NCBI GenBank assembly: GCA_003133225.1
Contig: PKWL01000080.1
Coordinates: 1-60,390, forward strand
Reading direction: 5' to 3'
DNA from: Janthinobacterium sp.
Lineage (GTDB): Bacteria > Pseudomonadota > Gammaproteobacteria > Burkholderiales > Burkholderiaceae_D
Length of the DNA: 60,390 nucleotides
Made by a program: the position numbers and the translations under genes. Below are positions 52,920 through 60,390 of this stretch, in pieces (positions within the stretch are counted from its first letter, which is position 1; each line of letters opens with the position of its first letter). The notes beneath the pieces were generated by a model. The model was given only the letters and a program-made list of their open reading frames with translations. It was not told the DNA's origin and ran no database searches.

Positions 52920-54588
52920 GAATGGCGTCCTGATTACGCTTCAGACGGTAAATCAGTTGGGGCCGGGTCAGCCCCAGCAAACGGGCGGCACCGGCAAGAT
53001 TGCCGGTACTGCGTTCCACCGCTTCACCCAATAGCATCGATTCGACCTCGTTGAGAGACAAACCCGTGGCCAGGAAAGCATCGCACAGGCGCACCTGCTC
53101 GGGCGAGCGCTTCGCTTCCAGAGCACCGCTCTCGCTCAGATGGATGTCGGACTCGGTATTGCTGTCGAGACAAAGCGAAAACTGCTCGAGTTCGATCCAG
53201 TCGTCGTGAGGGGTCAAGATAATGCCGCGTTCGATTAAGTTTTCCAGTTCGCGCACGTTGCCCGGCCATCGGTACCGCTTGAGCGCCTGCATCGCCCTGT
53301 CCGTAATACCGGCCACCCGCTTGCTATGCAGCGCGCAAAATTTTTTGATCATCGCCTCCACCATGGGAGCGATATCTAGCGCGCGCTCGCGCAGCGGGGG
53401 AATCGCGATTGGATAAACGTTGAGTCGGTAAAACAGATCAGCGCGAAACCTTCCTTCTTTGACTGCTTTTTGTAAGTCGACATTGGTGGCGGTGACGATG
53501 CGCACATTGACCTTGCGCGTTTGATCGTCCCCCAGGCGCTCGATTTCGCCCTCTTGCAGCACGCGCAGGATTTTAGATTGGGCAATCAGAGGCAATTCCC
53601 CGATCTCGTCGAGGAACAGGGTACCACCGTTGGCACGCTCGAACTTGCCGATGCGGGTCGTGTGGGCGCCGGTGAACGCGCCTTTTTCGGCGCCGAACAG
53701 TTCGGACTCGATCAAGTCGTGCGGCAGCGCGGCGCAATTGACGGCGATGAACGGCCCGCTGGCGCGGTCGCTGGTCTGATGCAGCGCGCGTGCAAAGCAC
53801 TCTTTGCCGACCCCCGTTTCACCGCTTAGCAATACGGTGACATTCGTTTCGGCCGCCTTGCTAACCAGATGGTAGGCGCGCAGGAAAGACGGCGAGCTGC
53901 CGATCATATTTTCGATCTGGCGCGGCTCCTTGAAGGACGAGCGCAGCACATCAACCTGGGTGGTCAGTTCCAAGAGGCGCGACACGATGGCGTCTTCTTC
54001 ATAATAGGCAGCGTGCGCGGCGCCGTCCGGCCATTCCTCCAGTGGTTTACCGACAATGCGGCAATGATCGGGCCCGCAGGCCGAACACTCAACTTCCTTG
54101 AAAAGCACAAAGCGATCCATGAACGCGGAAGTGTAGCCCGACGCATAGCCCACTAGCATCCAGCAGACCGGATCGGCCTGGGGGCCAAACTCCTCGACAT
54201 GGGCTTGCCCTTCCCATGAATTGTTCCAGATGAATTCGCCGTAGAACGTGCCCGCGCCAATATCCATCTCAATTTTTACCGGCGTCACTTTCACGCTGCC
54301 TTCTAGCATGTGCAACTGTGGACCCACGACGAAGGCGTCGATGGGGTCCTGGCCGCCGCGAATCTTGCGCGCCAGCTCGGCGTCGCGCGTGCCGCAGGCA
54401 TACCCCATGCGGGTCAGGATGCGGCGCGCCTGCTCCGGCCCTGCGAGCTGGAACAACTCCTTACGCAACGCCGACAGCGCCGCCACATGCACCAGCACCA
54501 TGCGATGCTCGCCTAGCCAGATGGTGCCATCCTCGGCAGAGAAATGCACCAAGCGGCGCAAGTCGACGTTTTTCGGATACTTGATCAT
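52906..54588 (-). CDS. dmpR: DmpR/MopR-type sigma-54-dependent phenol-responsive activator
   Basis: 560 aa. N-terminal XylR_N/V4R sensor (residues 15-210), AAA+ domain (about 230-460) with Walker A GETGVGKE, GAFTGA sigma-54 contact loop and Walker B FLDEIGEL, and a Fis-type helix-turn-helix near the C-terminus (NLAGAARLLGLTRPQLIYRLK). Sensor residues correspond to MopR at a constant offset of 13: H93 and W121 (phenol contacts H106, W134) and C142, E165, C168, C176 (zinc site C155, E178, C181, C189). This predicts direct phenol binding. AGGAG precedes ATG. The gene diverges from the phenol hydroxylase operon. Confidence 0.95.
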   Translation of the reverse strand: MIKYPKNVDLRRLVHFSAEDGTIWLGEHRMVLVHVAALSALRKELFQLAGPEQARRILTRMGYACGTRDAELARKIRGGQDPIDAFVVGPQLHMLEGSVKVTPVKIEMDIGAGTFYGEFIWNNSWEGQAHVEEFGPQADPVCWMLVGYASGYTSAFMDRFVLFKEVECSACGPDHCRIVGKPLEEWPDGAAHAAYYEEDAIVSRLLELTTQVDVLRSSFKEPRQIENMIGSSPSFLRAYHLVSKAAETNVTVLLSGETGVGKECFARALHQTSDRASGPFIAVNCAALPHDLIESELFGAEKGAFTGAHTTRIGKFERANGGTLFLDEIGELPLIAQSKILRVLQEGEIERLGDDQTRKVNVRIVTATNVDLQKAVKEGRFRADLFYRLNVYPIAIPPLRERALDIAPMVEAMIKKFCALHSKRVAGITDRAMQALKRYRWPGNVRELENLIERGIILTPHDDWIELEQFSLCLDSNTESDIHLSESGALEAKRSPEQVRLCDAFLATGLSLNEVESMLLGEAVERSTGNLAGAARLLGLTRPQLIYRLKRNQDAIHEKE

Positions 54589-54645
54589 CGGGTCTCCTGC
54601 CGGTCTTGACGGCTATTTTAATTTGGACACTGCCGCCATCATACG

Positions 54646-54657
54646 AATCTCGAGATT
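54646..54657. promoter_or_regulatory. Palindrome AATCTCGAGATT upstream of dmpR
   Basis: Perfect 12-base palindrome, 58 bases upstream of the activator's ATG. Its half-site AATCTCG recurs in the inverted repeat next to the dmp promoter, suggesting that one regulator binds both. Confidence 0.6.
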
Positions 54658-54966
54658 TTTTTGCAAGCGCGAATGTGTGCGCATGCGTTTGCAGACGCCG
54701 CCGTGGCGCGCATGCGGCACGGTGCAGCTCAGCCGCGGCGGGCCTGAAGTCACGAAAACCACTCATTTGATCACTCGCAAAGTGCCGGATAGATCATTTC
54801 AGAGCTTTTTCTGAAGCAATTTTTTTTCGCTGTTGTGCAGCAAATACGTGCCTGCCGGGATTCCTTTTGCGGCCCATTCGTGCCCGCAAGTGGGCCACCC
54901 TGAAGGGGACCGACGCACGCGCGAGCGGGCGCCGAAAGTGCATGCCGCGTTGCAGCAATATTCATT

Positions 54967-54997
54967 AATCTCGATATAAATTGATTGTATCGAGATT
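54967..54997. promoter_or_regulatory. Inverted repeat abutting the sigma-54 promoter
   Basis: AATCTCGATA and TATCGAGATT are perfectly complementary, separated by 11 bases, and end one base before the -24 element. Activator sites usually lie 100 bp or more upstream, so this position better fits a repressor operator. Confidence 0.65.
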
Positions 54998-54998
54998 C

Positions 54999-55014
54999 TG
55001 GCACGGCCCTTGCT
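54999..55014 (+). promoter_or_regulatory. Sigma-54 promoter of the dmp operon
   Basis: TGGCACGGCCCTTGCT matches the -24/-12 consensus TGGCAC-N5-TTGCW exactly, with GG and GC correctly spaced. It ends 38 bases before the dmpK start. Transcription from it requires an activator such as the DmpR-like protein encoded divergently. Confidence 0.92.
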
Positions 55015-55051
55015 GATACAGGTAGCACGGGGCAACGAAAGGAGGGCAACA

Positions 55052-55312
55052 ATGTTTGATATCACGCGCAAGTTCGTACGCATCACCGATACCCTGCACG
55101 ACGGCATGGTCGGGTTCGAGTTTGCCATCGGTGAACCGGCGCTGTTCGTCGAACTGATGATGCCGGAGGCCGCGTTCCAGCAGTTTTGCGCGGTCAATCA
55201 AGTCACGGTGCTCGAGCCCGCAGCAGAGCACAAACTGTTGGCACCAGACAGCGCTTCGAGCGACTGGGACTGGCGCTTGCGTCAGGCGACCCATCAGCGT
55301 TTCAAATCATAG
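55052..55312 (+). CDS. dmpK: Phenol hydroxylase assembly subunit DmpK
   Basis: 86 aa, first gene of the operon. The family block FDITRKFVRITDTLHDGMVGFEFAIG...FVELMMP is present. DmpK-type proteins (P0) assist assembly of the active oxygenase, probably by helping iron insertion, and are not needed for catalysis itself. ATG 55052 follows a strong AAAGGAGG; an earlier start at 55010 would fall inside the promoter. It lies 38 bp from the sigma-54 element. Confidence 0.93.
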   Translation: MFDITRKFVRITDTLHDGMVGFEFAIGEPALFVELMMPEAAFQQFCAVNQVTVLEPAAEHKLLAPDSASSDWDWRLRQATHQRFKS

Positions 55313-55313
55313 T

Positions 55314-55329
55314 CCGGCTTGCAAGCCGG
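55314..55329 (+). other. Intercistronic palindrome dmpK-dmpL
   Basis: CCGGCTTGCAAGCCGG, a perfect 16-base palindrome starting one base after the dmpK stop codon. In mRNA it can form a short hairpin that may set differential stability or pausing between the assembly gene and the catalytic genes. Confidence 0.7.
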
Positions 55330-55360
55330 CAGTTCGGACACCTAGAGGAGGAGAGAGCAC

Positions 55361-56353
55361 ATGCATATTGATCTTCGTACCGTCAGCATCAAGCCCCTGC
55401 GGCAGACGTTTGACCATGTCGCCGCGCGTATTGGCGCCGGCAAGGCCGCTACGCGCTATCAGGAAGGGACGCTTGACGTGCAAGCGGTCGCCAATTTCCA
55501 TTACCGTCCGCTGTGGGATGCGGAGCACGAGATATTCGATGTCACCCGCACCGCCATCAAGATGGTCGATTGGTATGCGTTTAAGGATCCGCGCCAGTTT
55601 TACTACGGCACTTACACGCTGGCGCGGGCGCGGATGCAGGAAAAAGTGGAAGGCTATTTCGATTTCGTTGAAGAACGCGATCTGGCCGGCAGTTGTCCGC
55701 CGGCGGCCATAAAATTGGCGCTGGAAGTCCTGTTGCCTTTGCGGCACGCTGAATGGGGCGCCAATATGAACAATGCCTCGATGTGCGCTTATGGTTACGG
55801 CACTGCCATCACGCAGCCGTGCATTTTCCAGGCGATGGATCACCTCGGCATGGCGCAATACCTGACCCGCGCCGGCCTGCTGCTGGGCGACGAAAGCGGA
55901 CTCGACATTGCTAAGGAAGCTTGGCTAAATGCCCCCATGTGGCAAGGCTTACGGCGTTACATCGAAGACAGCCTGGTCATCAAAGATTGGTTCGAGCTGT
56001 TCGTGGCGCAGAACCTGGTGCTAGGCGGCTTGCTGTATCCACTCATTTACGAGCATGTCGACCAGGCTCTGGCGGCGCAGGCTGGACCACTGATGTCGAT
56101 GCTGACCCATTTCCAAGCCGCGTGGTATGCCGAATCGAGCAAGTGGGTCACTGCCACCATCAAGACCGCCGCTGCCGAATCGAACGAGAACCAGGCGCTG
56201 CTCTCGAACTGGGCCGGTACTTACCTTGAACGCGCGCTGGCGGCGCTGGCACCACTGGCCAACCATGCACTCGGGGAGCGCGCCGGCGCCGTGATGAGCG
56301 AGCTGACCGAGCAATTCAATTTCCGCGCAGCCAAATCGGGCTTGACGCTCTAA
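55361..56353 (+). CDS. dmpL: Phenol hydroxylase beta subunit DmpL (P1)
   Basis: 330 aa, ferritin-like helical fold that lacks the diiron ligands and pairs with DmpN to build the hydroxylase heterodimer. Family blocks: NFHYRPLWDAEHEIFDVTRTAIKMVDWYAFKDPRQFYYGTY and HAEWGANMNNASMCAYGYGTAITQPCIFQAMDHLG. GAGGAG precedes ATG. Length is as usual for the family. Confidence 0.96.
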   Translation: MHIDLRTVSIKPLRQTFDHVAARIGAGKAATRYQEGTLDVQAVANFHYRPLWDAEHEIFDVTRTAIKMVDWYAFKDPRQFYYGTYTLARARMQEKVEGYFDFVEERDLAGSCPPAAIKLALEVLLPLRHAEWGANMNNASMCAYGYGTAITQPCIFQAMDHLGMAQYLTRAGLLLGDESGLDIAKEAWLNAPMWQGLRRYIEDSLVIKDWFELFVAQNLVLGGLLYPLIYEHVDQALAAQAGPLMSMLTHFQAAWYAESSKWVTATIKTAAAESNENQALLSNWAGTYLERALAALAPLANHALGERAGAVMSELTEQFNFRAAKSGLTL

Positions 56354-56359
56354 GGGGAA

Positions 56360-56632
56360 ATGATGTCCAACGTATTTATCGCGCTACAGATGAATGAAGA
56401 GACTCGCAGCATCATCGCCGCGATCGCAGAAGATAACCCGCACGCGATCGTCAACGAACAGCCGGCGATGGTGAAAATCGATGCGCCGCACAGCTTGACC
56501 ATCAAACGGCAAACGGTGGAGGACAAGATGGGGCGCGAGTTCGATCTGCAGGAGTTGCATGTGCACCTGATTACCTTGTCCGGCCATATCGACCAAACCG
56601 ATGATGAATTTACCTTGAGCTGGGCGCACTGA
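56360..56632 (+). CDS. dmpM: Phenol hydroxylase regulatory protein DmpM (P2)
   Basis: 90 aa, cofactor-less effector of the MmoB/DmpM family that binds the hydroxylase and gates its diiron site. Typical segments are VFIALQMNEETRSIIAAIAEDNPHAIV and DAPHSLTIKRQTVEDKMGREFDLQEL. Two ATG codons in tandem (56360, 56363) follow AGGGGAA; either may be used. Confidence 0.95.
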   Translation: MMSNVFIALQMNEETRSIIAAIAEDNPHAIVNEQPAMVKIDAPHSLTIKRQTVEDKMGREFDLQELHVHLITLSGHIDQTDDEFTLSWAH

Positions 56633-56660
56633 GCGCCAGCCACCACAAAGGAGACAAAAC

Positions 56661-58211
56661 ATGGACATGAAAGCAAAAAAGAAGCTCGGCCTGAAGGAGC
56701 GCTACGCGGCAATGACCCGCGGCCTGGATTGGGAGACGACCTATCAATCGATGGATGACGTGTATCCGTACGACAAGTTTGAGGGCATCAAGATTCACGA
56801 CTGGGACAAGTGGGAGGATCCGTTCCGTCTGACCATGGACGCCTACTGGAAATACCAGTCCGAAAAAGAGCGCAAGTTGTATGCGATTTTGGATGCCTTC
56901 AATCAGAACAACGGCCACCTCGGCGTGACGGATGCCCGTTACATCAATGCCTTGAAGCTATTCATGACGGCCGTGTCACCGCTCGAATACATGGCGCATC
57001 GCGGCTTCGCCCACGTTGGTCGGCAATTTCGGGGCGCCGGCGCGCGCGTCGCGTGCCAGATGCAGTCGCTCGACGAGTTGCGCCATGCCCAGACGCAAAT
57101 CCATTCGCTGTCCAATTACAACAAGCATTACAACGGCTTTCACGACTGGCGCCACATGCATGACCGGGTCTGGTATCTGTCGGTGCCGAAGTCGTTTTTT
57201 GACGACGCCATCACGGCCGGCCCCTTCGAATACATGGTCGCCATTGGCTTCTCGTTCGAATATGTCCTGACCAACTTGCTGTTCGTGCCCTTCATATCGG
57301 GCGCCGCCTATAACGGCGACATGGGGGCGATGGCGTTCGGCTTCTCGGCCCAGTCAGATGAGGCGCGTCACATGACGTTGGGTTTGGAAATGATCAAGTT
57401 CATGCTTGAGCAAGATCCAGCCAACCTGCCCATCGTGCAAGGCTGGATCGACAAATGGACGTGGCGCGGCGTGCGCGCCTTGACCCTGGTTGGCATGATG
57501 ATGGATTACATGCTGCCTAAGCGCGTGATGAGCTGGAAAGAAGCATGGGAAGTGTATTTCGAGGAAAGCGGCGGGGCCCTGTTCAAGGATCTGGCCCGTT
57601 ACGGTATCACCATACCGAAGTGCGTGGCGCAGGCGACCATCGAAAAGGAACACCTGACCCATCAAGCTTGGGCCACGTTCTATCAGTACGGCGCCGCCGC
57701 GGGGTTTCAGACCTGGATTCCGGAAAAGGAAGAGCTCGACTGGCTTTCGGAAAAATATCCGAACACCTTCGACAAATATTATCGCCCGCGCCTCGAATAT
57801 TGGGGCGAGCAAGCCAAGCAGGGCAAGCGTTTCTATAATGCGACGCTGCCCATGCTGTGCCAATGTTGCCAGATTCCGATGCTGTTTACAGAGCCGGACG
57901 ATCCGACCAAGATCTGCTATCGGGAGTCCGATTACAAGGACGAGAAATACCATTTCTGCTCCGACCATTGCAAGCACATCTTCGACAACGAGCCGGAAAA
58001 ATACATCCAGGCCTGGATGCCGGTGCACCAGATTTACCAGGGCAATTGTTTCGAGCCCGGCGTCGACCCGAGCGCTGAAGGTTTCGATCCGCTGGCGGCG
58101 GTTCTCGACTGGTACCACATCGAATGTGGCCGCGACAATCTCGATTTCGAAGGCTCGGAAGACCAAAAGAATTTCGACGCATGGCGCCAGATGGCCAAGA
58201 GCAATACCTAA
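56661..58211 (+). CDS. dmpN: Phenol hydroxylase alpha (oxygenase) subunit DmpN (P3)
   Basis: 516 aa catalytic subunit. The carboxylate-bridged diiron ligands are visible as E109, E139-x-x-H142 (DELRHAQ), E200, and E234-x-x-H237 (DEARHMT). It inserts one oxygen atom of O2 into phenol to give catechol. The C-terminal part has paired cysteines (LCQCC and FCSDHC) in a YHS-like, zinc-binding region. AAAGGAG precedes ATG. Length is typical. Confidence 0.97.
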   Translation: MDMKAKKKLGLKERYAAMTRGLDWETTYQSMDDVYPYDKFEGIKIHDWDKWEDPFRLTMDAYWKYQSEKERKLYAILDAFNQNNGHLGVTDARYINALKLFMTAVSPLEYMAHRGFAHVGRQFRGAGARVACQMQSLDELRHAQTQIHSLSNYNKHYNGFHDWRHMHDRVWYLSVPKSFFDDAITAGPFEYMVAIGFSFEYVLTNLLFVPFISGAAYNGDMGAMAFGFSAQSDEARHMTLGLEMIKFMLEQDPANLPIVQGWIDKWTWRGVRALTLVGMMMDYMLPKRVMSWKEAWEVYFEESGGALFKDLARYGITIPKCVAQATIEKEHLTHQAWATFYQYGAAAGFQTWIPEKEELDWLSEKYPNTFDKYYRPRLEYWGEQAKQGKRFYNATLPMLCQCCQIPMLFTEPDDPTKICYRESDYKDEKYHFCSDHCKHIFDNEPEKYIQAWMPVHQIYQGNCFEPGVDPSAEGFDPLAAVLDWYHIECGRDNLDFEGSEDQKNFDAWRQMAKSNT

Positions 58212-58222
58212 ATGCACGGCGG

Positions 58223-58241
58223 GCGGGCACGCGCTGCCCGC
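58223..58241 (+). other. Intercistronic hairpin dmpN-dmpO
   Basis: GCGGGC and GCCCGC around a 7-base loop in the dmpN-dmpO gap. Possible mRNA-stabilising element. Confidence 0.5.
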
Positions 58242-58266
58242 ACCGCGACCTATCAAGGAGATCAGC

Positions 58267-58626
58267 ATGTCAGTCGTAGCAATCAAGCCCTACATTGGTG
58301 AAGTCAAGGATGGCGCCGAAAAATTTCACGGCAATCAGCTGTTGTACATCGGCTGGGAAGACCACTTGTTTTTCTGCGCCCCGTTCGCCTTTCCATTTCC
58401 GCCGGCGATGCGCTTCGGCGACGTCATAGAAAAAGTGCTGCCCGGTTCCTTCGGCATGCACCCCGACTGGGCAAAAATTGAGTGGAGCGAGGCCGAATGG
58501 TTTAAATCAAGCCGGCCTTGGGCGCCCGATTTCGAGCGCTCGCTGGCCGAAAACGGGCTCAAGCACAAGGACGTGATCCGTTTCCGTACCCCCGGTCTGA
58601 CCGGCATCAAGGGCTCGTGCAGCTAA
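58267..58626 (+). CDS. dmpO: Phenol hydroxylase subunit DmpO (P4)
   Basis: 119 aa, family block VKPYIGEV-type opening (VVAIKPYIGEVKDGAEKFHGNQLLYIGWEDHLFFCAPFAFPFP) and the DFERSLAENGLKHKDVIRFRTPGL C-terminus, both characteristic of the gamma subunit of multicomponent phenol hydroxylases. It is part of the (alpha-beta-gamma)2 hydroxylase complex. ATG 58267 follows AAGGAGAT. Confidence 0.95.
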   Translation: MSVVAIKPYIGEVKDGAEKFHGNQLLYIGWEDHLFFCAPFAFPFPPAMRFGDVIEKVLPGSFGMHPDWAKIEWSEAEWFKSSRPWAPDFERSLAENGLKHKDVIRFRTPGLTGIKGSCS

Positions 58627-58652
58627 GCTAACCTTCCTAAGGAAAAGACGCC

Positions 58653-59714
58653 ATGAGTTTCCAGCTCACCATTGAAGCGCTCGGCCAGACGATCGAAGTC
58701 GAGGACGGGCAAACCATCCTCGACGCCAGTCTGCGCGCCGGCATCTATCTGCCGCATGCCTGCTGCCACGGCTTGTGCGCAACCTGCAAGATCGAAGTTG
58801 TCGATGGCGAGATCGATCATGGCGCAGCGTCCGACTTCGCGCTGATGGACTATGAACGCGAGGAAGGCATGTGCCTGGCCTGTTGCGCCACGCTGCAATC
58901 GGATGTGACCATCGCGGCCGACATTGAAGTTGAAGCCGATGCGCAAAATCTGCCGGTGCGGGATTTTTCCGGCACCGTCAGCCGGATCGAGAACCTGTCG
59001 CCCACCATCAAGGGAGTGTGGATCCGCCTCGATGAGACAAGCCGCATCCGTTTCCAGGCCGGCCAGTACATCAACTTGCATCTGCCGGGCGATACCGCGA
59101 GCCGCGCCTTTTCGCTGGCCAACCCGCCATCGCAGGGCGGCGAGGTGGAACTGAACATCCGCCGCGTCGCCGGCGGGCAGGTAACGGGCTGGATCCATGA
59201 TGAGCTGCATGCCGGCGATCAAGTCCGGCTGTCCGGTCCGTACGGTCGATTTTTTGTGCGCAAGTCGGCCGCATTGCCGCACCTGTTCTTGGCCGGCGGT
59301 TCGGGATTGTCGAGTCCGCGTTCGATGATCCTAGATCTGCTGGACGAGGGCTGCACCCGGCCGATCACGCTCGTGTATGGCGCCCGCAGCCGCGACGAAC
59401 TGTATTACCACGAGGATTTCGTGGCCTTAGCGGCGGCGCATGCGAACTTCACTTACGTGCCGGCGCTGTCGAATGCGGCGGAGGCCGACGGCTGGAGCGG
59501 CTTTCGCGGTTTCGTGCATGAGGCAGCCAAAGCCCATTTCGACAATGATTTTCGCGGCCATAAGGCGTATCTGTGCGGGCCGCCGGTGATGATCGACGCC
59601 TGCATCACCACGCTGATGCAGGGGCGGCTGTTCGAGCGCGACACCTACACGGAGAAATTCTTTTCGGCAGCCGATGCGCAGCAGGTCAGAAGTCCCTTGT
59701 TCAAGAAGATATGA
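58653..59714 (+). CDS. dmpP: Phenol hydroxylase reductase DmpP (P5)
   Basis: 353 aa NADH:ferredoxin-type reductase with an N-terminal plant-type [2Fe-2S] domain (ligands C37, C42, C45 and probably C77), then a FAD domain (RAFSLANPP, about residue 150) and a NAD domain (AGGSGLSSPRSMI). It passes electrons from NADH to the diiron centre of DmpN. Its TGA is followed one base later by the start of dmpQ. Confidence 0.96.
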   Translation: MSFQLTIEALGQTIEVEDGQTILDASLRAGIYLPHACCHGLCATCKIEVVDGEIDHGAASDFALMDYEREEGMCLACCATLQSDVTIAADIEVEADAQNLPVRDFSGTVSRIENLSPTIKGVWIRLDETSRIRFQAGQYINLHLPGDTASRAFSLANPPSQGGEVELNIRRVAGGQVTGWIHDELHAGDQVRLSGPYGRFFVRKSAALPHLFLAGGSGLSSPRSMILDLLDEGCTRPITLVYGARSRDELYYHEDFVALAAAHANFTYVPALSNAAEADGWSGFRGFVHEAAKAHFDNDFRGHKAYLCGPPVMIDACITTLMQGRLFERDTYTEKFFSAADAQQVRSPLFKKI

Positions 59715-59715
59715 C

Positions 59716-60090
59716 ATGGGTCCCGCAGATGAAACAGGCAATTTGCCGGACGCCACCGGCACCAGACATGCGATTCGCCTGCTGCAAACGGGTGAAACTT
59801 ATATGTGCAGCAGCAGCGAAACCTTGTTGCAGGGCATGGTAAAGATCGGCAAAAAAGGCATTCCGAGCGGCTGCCTGAATGGTGGTTGCGGGGTGTGCAA
59901 GGTGGCCATCCGCCGCGGCAGCGTGAAAAAAAACGGCGCCATGAGCCGCGCGCACATTTCCGAACAGGATGAAGCGCAAGGAGTGGTTCTCGCTTGCCGG
60001 GTCAGCCCGGTCGGCGATGTCGAGCTCGATGTGATGGGGTGCATGAAAAAAATGATGTTGCGCACGCAATGCGGTGTGATGCCGCCTTGA
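59716..60090 (+). CDS. dmpQ: DmpQ/XylT-type [2Fe-2S] ferredoxin
   Basis: 124 aa plant-type ferredoxin with C-x4-C-x2-C (SGCLNGGCGVCKV) and the fourth ligand in VLACRVSP. XylT/DmpQ ferredoxins re-reduce iron in catechol 2,3-dioxygenase after oxidative inactivation, which fits the dioxygenase gene that follows. The first 20 residues are longer than in many homologues. ATG 59716 starts one base after the dmpP stop. Confidence 0.93.
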   Translation: MGPADETGNLPDATGTRHAIRLLQTGETYMCSSSETLLQGMVKIGKKGIPSGCLNGGCGVCKVAIRRGSVKKNGAMSRAHISEQDEAQGVVLACRVSPVGDVELDVMGCMKKMMLRTQCGVMPP

Positions 60091-60100
60091 TTTCACAGGC

Positions 60101-60117
60101 GCGGGCCCGGGGCCCGC
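60101..60117 (+). other. Intercistronic hairpin dmpQ-dmpB
   Basis: GCGGGCCC and GGGCCCGC form a perfect 8-base GC stem with a single-base centre, just after the dmpQ stop. Too short a loop for a normal terminator; it may form a local pause or stability element. Confidence 0.6.
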
Positions 60118-60152
60118 AAGTTAAGCAATTTTTATAACAGAAGGAGACAGAA

Positions 60153-60390
60153 ATGAGCGTCATGAGAATCGGCCACATCAGCATCAAGGTGATGGACATC
60201 GCCGCGGCAGTCAAACACTACGAAAACGTGGTCGGGATGAGAACCACGCACATCGATGCACAAGGCAACGTGTATCTGAAATGCTGGGATGAATGGGATA
60301 AGTTTTCACTGATCTTGACGCCGTCGGACCAGGCCGGCTTAAATCATGTCGCCTACAAGGTGGAACATGATGCCGATCTGGATGCACTGA
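60153..60390 (+). CDS. dmpB: Catechol 2,3-dioxygenase, 5' part (cut by window edge)
   Basis: The first 79 codons are present. The extradiol dioxygenase N-terminal domain is recognisable: [27 protein letters not shown] (with the structural GH...HY pattern) and [30 protein letters not shown]. The enzyme opens catechol between C2 and C3, starting meta-cleavage. AAGGAG precedes ATG 60153. The catalytic iron ligands lie beyond the window, so the product cannot be checked for completeness. Confidence 0.92.
   Translation, partial: MSVMRIGHISIKVMDIAAAVKHYENVVGMRTTHIDAQGNVYLKCWDEWDKFSLILTPSDQAGLNHVAYKVEHDADLDAL

Larger units (their letters stand above)
54589..55051. promoter_or_regulatory. Divergent control region of the phenol operon
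   Basis: 463 bp with a cluster of elements: a palindrome next to dmpR (54646-54657), two GATCA elements that could be activator sites (TTTGATCA 54766-54773 and GATCATTT 54792-54799), a TTCAGA/TCTGAA inverted repeat (54798-54815), the inverted repeat at 54967-54997 and the sigma-54 promoter at 54999-55014. Confidence 0.7.

Noticed and set aside
1..60390. CRISPR arrays, prophage or toxin-antitoxin modules
   Set aside because: No spaced direct repeats, phage structural genes or paired toxin/antitoxin frames were seen.

Overview
The window looks like chromosomal DNA of a betaproteobacterium of the order Burkholderiales, most likely Oxalobacteraceae or a close relative. This is inferred from gene content: a Gcr-type membrane 'site-specific recombinase', a Porin_4-type porin, TIGR01837-type and classical phasins (polyhydroxyalkanoate storage), an FFLEELY-motif protein, DUF3309 and Lmo0937-type mini membrane proteins, and a Dmp-type phenol hydroxylase operon. 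Base composition is moderately GC-rich. No rRNA, tRNA, CRISPR array, intact insertion sequence or prophage was found. Gene density is modest, with many non-coding gaps of 300-900 bp.

Layout. 1-3.7 kb: a small orphan ORF, then a tight PAP2 phosphatase / lipid kinase / metallophosphoesterase operon. 3.9-13 kb: Gcr-type membrane protein, a porin, a DUF3617 protein, an OmpA-like lipoprotein, a 48-residue membrane protein, a CRP-family regulator and AsmA. 13.6-25.9 kb: envelope and stress genes (ferritin-like protein, YqjD/YqjE/YqjK-like operon, patatin, DUF3309, BON lipoprotein, AI-2E-type exporter, OmpA, collagen-like lipoprotein, winged-helix protein, MtfA-like peptidase, DksA-like protein). 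26.6-35.5 kb: housekeeping (rhlE, suhB, trmJ), a lipase-like hydrolase, a PHA-granule protein with a TetR regulator, and a YgjP-like protein. 35.8-39.5 kb (minus): first cytochrome bd operon, gbsR-type regulator-cydP-cydA-cydB-cydX. 40.4-43.6 kb: KGG protein, phasin, purU, yaeQ. 44.4-51.9 kb (plus): multi-PAS histidine kinase and FixJ-type regulator, OmpW, then a second cytochrome bd operon, cydA-cydB-cydX-ybgE. 52.2-60.4 kb: a GntR repressor and a DmpR-type sigma-54 activator (minus), divergent from the phenol hydroxylase operon dmpKLMNOPQ and the start of catechol 2,3-dioxygenase (plus), cut by the window edge.

How it works together. Phenol sensed by the DmpR-like activator should switch on a consensus -24/-12 promoter. 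The multicomponent hydroxylase then makes catechol, the DmpQ-type ferredoxin keeps the extradiol dioxygenase reduced, and meta-ring cleavage follows. Two bd-type quinol oxidases with different accessory genes and regulators suggest life at varying oxygen tension.

The most interesting unexplained signal is a 16-bp palindrome, TGTNCG-N4-CGNACA, found eight times between 6 and 22.2 kb, always between genes and usually 120-230 bp upstream of envelope or stress genes. It has the geometry of a CRP site, and a CRP-family regulator with an altered recognition helix is encoded next to one copy. I propose this as an envelope-stress regulon. A second set of regulatory palindromes lies in the phenol regulator/operon intergenic region and in front of the gbsR-cyd operon.
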